From positions 4,936-22,157 of the forward strand of contig MFSY01000014.1 in the NCBI GenBank assembly GCA_001785175.1: DNA of 17,222 nt. Direction: 5' to 3'. Below are positions 9,062-17,222 of this stretch, in pieces. The notes beneath the pieces are model-generated. The model worked only from the letters and a program-made list of their open reading frames with translations. It was not told the origin of the DNA and searched no databases. This DNA is from Candidatus Muproteobacteria bacterium RIFCSPHIGHO2_01_FULL_65_16 (GTDB taxonomy: Bacteria > Pseudomonadota > Gammaproteobacteria > Acidiferrobacterales > Sulfurifustaceae). A program made the position numbers and the translations under genes. Every line of letters begins with the position of its first letter. Positions within the stretch are counted from its first letter, which is position 1.

Positions 9062-10435
9062 TCACGCGCCGCGCGCCGCGGTTTCCAGTATCAGCACCAG
9101 CCCGGGCTCATCGGCGCGCGCGGCGTACGGCTCGCATACCCAGCGATCGCCGATCGCGGCCAGATCGTCGTTCACGTAGATCAGCGGCAGGCGCCGCCGC
9201 TCCCAGGGAGGAACGCCCGCCTCCTGGAACAATTTTTTCAGCTTGTGATGGTGTTCGCGTCCCGGCAGGCGGCAGCTCTCGCCGCCGCGGCGCAGGCGCA
9301 CCGTCAGCGTCGGCCCAATGCGCGCGCGCGCCAGGCCCGCGCCCACGGCCGGCACCGCGCGCAGGCGCGCGCCGAGCGCGGGAATATCGAGCGGCGCCGC
9401 CGGGTCCCAGGGCAGGGCCAGCGGCGATTCCGGGCCCGCGGGCGGGGCGAGCAGCACCAGCGTGTCGCGATAACGCCTGATCTCCGCCTCCGGCCAGCGG
9501 ACCGCCGCATGCCGCGTGCGCGGCGTCCGGCGCGCCTGCTCCAGGATCTGCTCCAGTACGATCTCCGCCGGCGGCCGCAGCCCGCGCGCGCGGATCCAGA
9601 GACGGATGAGATTGCGCTGGCGCGCGGGCGCCAGCCGCAGCAGCGCCGGCAGCGACACGGCGCCGGCGCCGGCCGCGCAGTCGCGGAGGTCGGCGCGCGC
9701 GATCTCGTCCAGCAGCGCCGCCGCCTCGGCCGCGTGCCGGGCGGAGCGCCCGAGCCGGCGCGCGGCGCCGGGCCAGCGCTCCTCGATGACCGGCGTGAGG
9801 CGGTTGCGGATGAAATTGCGCGCCAGCCGATCGTCGCGGTTGCTGTCGTCCTCGATCCACTTCAATCCCGCCGCGGTCGCGTAGGCCAGCAGCGCGCGGC
9901 GCGGGAACTCCAGCAGCGGCCGGGCGTGCCGGCCGGCGGTGAAGGCGGCGATGGCGGGCATGGCCGCGAGCCCGTGCACCCCGGAGCCGCGCAGCAGCTG
10001 CAACAGCAGCGTCTCCGCCTGGTCGTCCTGATGGTGCGCCGTCAACAATACCTCGCCCGGTCCGACATGGCGCGCGAGACAGGCGTAACGCGCGCGCCGC
10101 GCCGCCGCCTCCAGGCCGTGCTCGCGGATGCCACGGACCTCGATGCGCTCGATCGTGATCGGGAGCGCGAGCTCCCGGCACACCTGCTCGCAGTGCCGCG
10201 CCCACGCGCCCGCGGCCGGCTGCAGGCCGTGGTCCACATGCAGCGCGGACAGGCGCCAGCCGTCATCCCGCAGGCGGGACAGGGCGTGCAGCAACACATG
10301 TGAGTCGAGACCGCCGCTGTAGGCGATTTTCAGCGGCGTCGCGGGGGTAAGATCGAGGCGCCGCAGAACCGCCGCCAGCGCCTCGGAAGAAAAGGCCGGC
10401 GCCGCTCCCGGCCGCGCGGCGTCAGTGTTCTTCAA
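9062..10435 (-). CDS. tilS: tRNA(Ile)-lysidine synthase TilS
   Basis: Ligates lysine to C34 of the CAU-anticodon tRNA-Ile using ATP, changing both its codon reading and its charging; essential in most bacteria. It has 457 residues. The N-terminal ATP-pyrophosphatase domain carries the PP-loop YSGGLDSH (S40-S45), [37 protein letters not shown] and the tRNA-contact motif [18 protein letters not shown]. The substrate-binding and C-terminal domains follow ([33 protein letters not shown]). The start is a TTG at 10433-10435, 14 bases inside accA; no ATG or GTG lies between it and the PP-loop, so the TTG start is likely but not certain. The overlap implies coupling to accA. The internal region is very rich in Ala and Arg, in line with high GC. 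Confidence 0.95.
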   Translation of the reverse strand: MKNTDAARPGAAPAFSSEALAAVLRRLDLTPATPLKIAYSGGLDSHVLLHALSRLRDDGWRLSALHVDHGLQPAAGAWARHCEQVCRELALPITIERIEVRGIREHGLEAAARRARYACLARHVGPGEVLLTAHHQDDQAETLLLQLLRGSGVHGLAAMPAIAAFTAGRHARPLLEFPRRALLAYATAAGLKWIEDDSNRDDRLARNFIRNRLTPVIEERWPGAARRLGRSARHAAEAAALLDEIARADLRDCAAGAGAVSLPALLRLAPARQRNLIRLWIRARGLRPPAEIVLEQILEQARRTPRTRHAAVRWPEAEIRRYRDTLVLLAPPAGPESPLALPWDPAAPLDIPALGARLRAVPAVGAGLARARIGPTLTVRLRRGGESCRLPGREHHHKLKKLFQEAGVPPWERRRLPLIYVNDDLAAIGDRWVCEPYAARADEPGLVLILETAARGA

Positions 10436-11381
10436 GCTCGCCGTATTGCATCAGGCGCTCATAGCGGCGCTCGAGCAGGCGCTCGATGGGCGTGCCGCAG
10501 ATGTCGTTGACGGCCGCGACCAGGAAGAACTTGAGCGCCCTGGCCGTGGCGTCGGTGTCGCGATGCGCGCCGCCCAGCGGCTCCGGCACGATCTCGTCCA
10601 CCAGCCCCATGCGGCTCAGCCGGTCGGCGGTGATGCCCATGGCCTCGGCGGCGTCGGCGGCCTTGTCCGCCGAGCGCCACAGGATCGAGGCGCAGCCCTC
10701 GGGGGAGATGACCGAGTAGGTGGCGTATTGCAGCATGAGCAGCCGGTCGCAGACGCCGATCGCGAGCGCCCCGCCCGATCCGCCCTCGCCGATCACGACG
10801 CTGACGACGGGCGCGTGCAGCCGCGCCATGACGTACAGATTGCGCGCGATCGCCTCGCTCTGGCCGCGCTCCTCGGCGCCGACGCCGGGATAGGCGCCGG
10901 GGGTGTCAATCAGGGTGATGACCGGAAGGCGGAAACGCTCGGCGAGCCGCATCAGCCGCAACGCCTTGCGATAGCCCTCGGGGCGCGGCATGCCGAAATT
11001 GCGCTTGAGCTTCTCGCGCGTGTCCCGGCCCTTCTGATGGCCGATCACAACGACCGCGCGCCCCTCGAGGCGCGCGAGGCCGCCGACGATAGCCGGGTCG
11101 TCGGCGAACGCGCGGTCGCCGCACAACTCCTGAAAATCGGTGAAGACGCGCGTCAGGTAATCCAGGGTGTACGGGCGCTGCGGGTGGCGCGCCAGCTGCG
11201 AGATCTGCCAGGCGCTGAGCGAGGTGAAGATCGTCTCGGTCAGCTTGCGGCTCTTCGCCTGGAGGCGGTTGATCTCGTCGCTGATGTTGAGATCGTTGCC
11301 CTTGCCGGCGTGGCGCAGCGCCTCGATCTTGGCCTCGAGATCGGCGATGGACTGCTCGAAGTCCAGATAGTTTTGGTTCAT
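10422..11381 (-). CDS. accA: Acetyl-CoA carboxylase carboxyltransferase subunit alpha
   Basis: Alpha half of the carboxyltransferase (with AccD) that moves CO2 from carboxybiotin to acetyl-CoA, giving malonyl-CoA for fatty acids. It has 319 residues, the same as E. coli AccA. The N-terminal helical part ([19 protein letters not shown]) is followed by [48 protein letters not shown], the oxyanion/CoA region [37 protein letters not shown] and [21 protein letters not shown] 11379-11381 has no clear Shine-Dalgarno (leader CGTCTTTCTC), and a long inverted repeat begins 15 bases upstream. The last 14 bases overlap tilS. The order dnaE-accA-tilS matches other Gammaproteobacteria. Confidence 0.98.
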   Translation of the reverse strand: MNQNYLDFEQSIADLEAKIEALRHAGKGNDLNISDEINRLQAKSRKLTETIFTSLSAWQISQLARHPQRPYTLDYLTRVFTDFQELCGDRAFADDPAIVGGLARLEGRAVVVIGHQKGRDTREKLKRNFGMPRPEGYRKALRLMRLAERFRLPVITLIDTPGAYPGVGAEERGQSEAIARNLYVMARLHAPVVSVVIGEGGSGGALAIGVCDRLLMLQYATYSVISPEGCASILWRSADKAADAAEAMGITADRLSRMGLVDEIVPEPLGGAHRDTDATARALKFFLVAAVNDICGTPIERLLERRYERLMQYGELEEH

Positions 11382-11395
11382 GAGAAAGACGAAAT

Positions 11396-11483
11396 GAAAC
11401 CACGGATGAACACAGATGAGCGCGGATTAAATAAATTCATGTGTGTCCTTGATCTGTGTCCATCTGTGTGCATCTGTGGTTCC
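11396..11483. repeat. Long inverted repeat (ACAGATGA family) in the dnaE/accA gap
   Basis: The left arm 11396-11430 (GAAACCACGGATGAACACAG onward) matches the reverse complement of the right arm 11449-11483 at 27 of 35 positions, around an 18-base loop. The repeated word is CACAGATGAA with a period of about 12. It fills 88 of the 107 bases between dnaE and accA, stopping 5 bases from the dnaE stop codon and 14 bases short of the accA start codon. No T tract follows on the minus strand, so it is not a classical terminator. Confidence 0.9.
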
Positions 11484-11488
11484 TCTCT

Positions 11489-14989
<3,501 letters not shown>

Positions 14990-15102
14990 TTTTTAATTTG
15001 ATCGCAAAAACCGACGCTGTGAAAGATGTGGCCGGGCCGTGTTTGACCCTGAGGTAACGGCTGAATAAATGTATATAACTACCTGTATTTGCAGAAATAA
15101 GT
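14990..15102 (-). promoter_or_regulatory. AT-rich rnhB/dnaE gap, candidate dnaE promoter
   Basis: This 113-base gap has no long inverted repeat, unlike the other long gaps of the cluster. On the minus strand an AT-rich run (AGTTATATACATTTATT, about 15063-15079) contains TATATA about 17 bases after TTATTT; the -35 match is poor. A promoter for dnaE within the operon is plausible, but no sharp consensus is seen. Confidence 0.3.
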
Positions 15103-15684
15103 TTACCCAGCGTAAAGTATCTGGCGGACCGGGGCAAACGTCCGGCGGTGCACCGGGCTGACGCCGTGCTCCGCCAGTGCGCGCAGGTGCTCAGCGGTCG
15201 GATAACCCTTATGGCGGGCGAAGCCGTACACCGGATAGAGCCGGTCCAGCTCGCGCATAAGCGCGTCACGTTCGACCTTGGCCAGAATGGACGCGGCGGA
15301 GATCGCCGGCACGGTGGCGTCGCCGGCAATGACGGCGCGCACCTGATAGTCCACGGCCGGCGAATGCGGCCCGTCCACCAGCACCATATCGGGGGCTTGC
15401 GCCAGGGCGGCCACGGCGCGGGACATGGCGAGCAGGCTCGCCCGCAGGATGTTCAGGCGGTCAATCTCCTCCACCTCCGCCCGGCCGATGGCCCAGCAAA
15501 GGGCGTGTTCCCTGATGCGTTCCGCCAGGGCCTCGCGTCGGCTTGGGCTCAGGGTCTTGGAATCGGCGACGCCCGCCACCGCCCGCCCGGGGACGAAGAT
15601 CACCGCACTCGCCAGCACCGGACCGGCGAGCGGCCCGCGCCCGGCCTCGTCCACGCCGGCGATCAGTTGTGGGCGGTCATCCAT
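15103..15684 (-). CDS. rnhB: Ribonuclease HII
   Basis: Cleaves RNA in RNA-DNA hybrids and nicks 5' of single ribonucleotides in DNA. It has 193 residues (E. coli 198). The family signature [16 protein letters not shown] holds the first Asp and Glu. Further conserved blocks are [24 protein letters not shown] (third Asp), [14 protein letters not shown] (fourth Asp) and [17 protein letters not shown] 15682-15684 is chosen: it starts [17 protein letters not shown] and overlaps lpxB by 8 bases. The in-frame extension to 15753 would run deeper into lpxB with a low-complexity Arg-rich, non-family sequence. The lpxB-rnhB-dnaE order is typical of Gammaproteobacteria. Confidence 0.96.
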   Translation of the reverse strand: MDDRPQLIAGVDEAGRGPLAGPVLASAVIFVPGRAVAGVADSKTLSPSRREALAERIREHALCWAIGRAEVEEIDRLNILRASLLAMSRAVAALAQAPDMVLVDGPHSPAVDYQVRAVIAGDATVPAISAASILAKVERDALMRELDRLYPVYGFARHKGYPTAEHLRALAEHGVSPVHRRTFAPVRQILYAG

Positions 15685-16864
15685 TCGCGGCCGCGCTCCC
15701 GGCCGTCGTCGTTTTTGGCAGCAACCCGAGCACGGCGTCGGCCGCCGTGTCACTGGCGTTTTGGCGCAGATCGCGGTGCAGCGTCGAAAGCAGCTCGCGC
15801 AGACGCGTCGTTTCCTCCGGGTGACCCAGGTAATGCTCGACCGCCGCGCCGAGCTTCTCCGGCGTGGCGTTGTATTGCAGGAATTCGGGGACGATCTCCC
15901 GCCCGGCCAGGTTGTTCGGCAGGGAATAGCGACTCACGTGCGAAAACAGCCGGATCAGCAGATAGGAAAACAGCGAGACCTTGTAGGTCACGACCATCGG
16001 CTTTTTCAGCAGCGCCGCCTCGAGCGTGGCGGTGCCGGAGGCCAGCAGCACGACATCCGCCGCCGCCATGGCCTCGCGCGACCGCCCGCGCAGCAGCGTC
16101 ACCGGCAGGTCGCCCGCCCCCTGACGATTCAGGGCCGCCTGGAAGACGGCCATGGTCTCGCCGTTGACGAAGGGCGCCACGAAATGCAGGCCGGGACGGC
16201 GGCGGCGCAGCCAGAGCGCGGTGGCGACGAATAAATCCGCGTGGCGCATGAGCTCGCGGCTGCGGCTGCCCGGCAGCAGCGCCACGACGGTGCGGTCGCG
16301 CGGCAGTCCGAGCCGGGCGCGCGCCGCCGCGGGATCGTAGTTTTCCTCGATCAGGTCGGCCAATGGGTGCCCGACGAATGTCACCGGTATGCCCTGGCGG
16401 CGGTAGAACTCGGCCTCGAACGGAAACAACACCAGCATGTGGTCCACGGCGCGGCGAATCTTGCGTATGCGCCAGCGGCGCCAGGCCCAGACCGTGGGGC
16501 TGACGTAGTGGACCGTTCTGACGCCGGCGGACCTGAGCCTCTGCTCCAGCGTCAGATTGAAGTCCGGCACATCCACGCCGATGTAGATGTCCGGCGGGCG
16601 GGAGAGAAAATGGCGCGCGAGCCGGCGGCGCAGGCGCACGAGGGCCGGATATTCCCCGAGGGCCTCGAAGCCGATCAGCGACAACGGCTCCATCGGGAAC
16701 AGGCTCACGCAACCCTCGGCCTGCATCGCCGGACCGCCGATGCCCTCGAACTCGAGGCGCGGCAGGCGCGCCTTGAGCGCGCGCATCAGTCCGGCGCCGA
16801 GCAGATCGCCGGAGGTCTCCCCGGCCACGATGCCGATTCGGATCGGAGATGTCGGCGCCGACAC
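15677..16864 (-). CDS. lpxB: Lipid-A-disaccharide synthase
   Basis: Membrane-associated GT-B glycosyltransferase (family GT19) joining UDP-2,3-diacylglucosamine and lipid X to make the lipid A disaccharide. It has 395 residues (E. coli 382). Visible motifs: [19 protein letters not shown] (residues 13-31), [105 protein letters not shown] and the C-terminal [11 protein letters not shown]. The start is a GTG at 16862-16864, one base after the lpxA stop, so translation is probably coupled. The end overlaps rnhB by 8 bases. Confidence 0.97.
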   Translation of the reverse strand: MSAPTSPIRIGIVAGETSGDLLGAGLMRALKARLPRLEFEGIGGPAMQAEGCVSLFPMEPLSLIGFEALGEYPALVRLRRRLARHFLSRPPDIYIGVDVPDFNLTLEQRLRSAGVRTVHYVSPTVWAWRRWRIRKIRRAVDHMLVLFPFEAEFYRRQGIPVTFVGHPLADLIEENYDPAAARARLGLPRDRTVVALLPGSRSRELMRHADLFVATALWLRRRRPGLHFVAPFVNGETMAVFQAALNRQGAGDLPVTLLRGRSREAMAAADVVLLASGTATLEAALLKKPMVVTYKVSLFSYLLIRLFSHVSRYSLPNNLAGREIVPEFLQYNATPEKLGAAVEHYLGHPEETTRLRELLSTLHRDLRQNASDTAADAVLGLLPKTTTAGSAAANG

Positions 16865-16865
16865 G

Positions 16866-17222
16866 CTAGCGGATGATCCCGCGTTCCGAGCCTTTTATGA
16901 AGGCCACGAGCTCGGCGACCTCGCTGCCCGCCCGCGCCTGCGCGTCCAGCTGTTTCAGGGCCTCGTCCAGCGTGTGTCCGGATCGGTACAGTATCTTATA
17001 GGCGCGGCGCAGGGACTCGATGGCGTCATCCGAAAAATTCCGGCGCTTGAGGCCGCGGACGTTGATGCCGTGCGGCTCGGCGCTGTAGCCGGAGCAGATC
17101 AGGAACGGCGGCACGTCCTTGAAGATGACCGTGTTCACGGCCGTCATGCAGTGGGCGCCGAGGCGGCAGTACTGGTGCACCAGGGTGAAACCGCCGAGCA
17201 CGGCGTGGTCGCCGACGTGGAC
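16866..17222 (-). CDS. lpxA: UDP-N-acetylglucosamine O-acyltransferase LpxA, N-terminal part outside window
   Basis: The last 118 codons of lpxA, cut by the window edge; it corresponds to about E. coli residues 145-262. LpxA transfers a 3-hydroxyacyl chain from ACP to UDP-GlcNAc, the first step of lipid A synthesis. Visible: the end of the left-handed beta helix (VHVGDHAVLGGFTLVHQYC, then RLGAHCMTAVNTVIFKDVPP) and the C-terminal helical domain (GINVRGLKRRNFSDDAIESL, AYKILYRSGHTLDEA, SERGIIR). The position matching Gly173 of E. coli, the acyl-chain ruler, is Val here (the Pseudomonas enzyme has Met). The catalytic His lies outside the window. The stop TAG (16866-16868) is one base before the lpxB GTG. 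Confidence 0.96.
   Translation of the reverse strand, partial: VHVGDHAVLGGFTLVHQYCRLGAHCMTAVNTVIFKDVPPFLICSGYSAEPHGINVRGLKRRNFSDDAIESLRRAYKILYRSGHTLDEALKQLDAQARAGSEVAELVAFIKGSERGIIR

Noticed and set aside
11396..11483. Intrinsic terminator for dnaE
   Set aside because: A long stem is present, but arms are mismatched and no T tract follows on the minus strand; kept as a repeat.
15061..15100. LexA-type SOS box suspected near CTGTATTTGCAG upstream of dnaE
   Set aside because: The CTG and CAG halves are 6 bases apart instead of 10, so it does not fit the gammaproteobacterial LexA consensus.
15685..15753. RNase HII N-terminal extension (23 residues)
   Set aside because: It lies in lpxB, is Arg/Cys/Pro-rich and not conserved in the family; ATG 15684 gives the normal length.

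Overview
The window is about 17.2 kb of GC-rich bacterial chromosome made almost entirely of conserved housekeeping genes. The block lpxA-lpxB-rnhB-dnaE-accA-tilS-pyrG-kdsA-eno-ftsB on the minus strand has the order I know from Pseudomonas-type Gammaproteobacteria. A YeiH-family putative sulfate exporter on the plus strand fits a sulfur-oxidising gammaproteobacterium, possibly Acidiferrobacterales-like. That placement is inference from gene order, protein similarity and base composition. No tRNA, rRNA, CRISPR array, transposase or prophage gene was seen.

Plus-strand part (1-4042): the 3' part of ygfZ, a 224-base leader region, then a two-gene unit. That unit is a YeiH-type transporter with an unusually long hydrophilic insertion and an unrecognised 39-residue one-helix membrane protein (2763-2882). 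A strong intrinsic terminator (2900-2942) closes it. A UspA-type protein with a degenerate ATP site follows, overlapping by 4 bases a tail-anchored protein of possible SRPBCC type.

Minus-strand part (4309-17222), in transcription order: LpxA (partial) and LpxB (lipid A), RNase HII, DNA polymerase III alpha, AccA (fatty acid synthesis), TilS (tRNA-Ile decoding), CTP synthase, KdsA (Kdo for LPS), enolase and FtsB (divisome). Several junctions are tightly coupled: lpxA/lpxB 1 base apart, lpxB/rnhB overlap 8, accA/tilS overlap 14, pyrG/kdsA overlap 4. This ties envelope precursor synthesis (lipid A, Kdo, malonyl-CoA, CTP for CMP-Kdo) to replication and division.

The main anomaly lies between genes. 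Of the five minus-strand gaps longer than 100 bases, four (dnaE/accA, tilS/pyrG, kdsA/eno, eno/ftsB), plus the convergent gap ftsB/SRPBCC, hold imperfect inverted repeats with 31-37 base arms built from short tandem words (CGCAAAGA, CGCAGAGG, GCCAAGA, ACAGATGA, GCTGATA). The fifth, rnhB/dnaE, holds only AT-rich promoter-like DNA. Each repeat-bearing gap has its own word family, and two families share the same terminal sequence. The repeats are not in the overlapping junctions and reach to within 8-15 bases of start codons, so they may supply leaders, attenuators or insulators inside an otherwise conserved operon.
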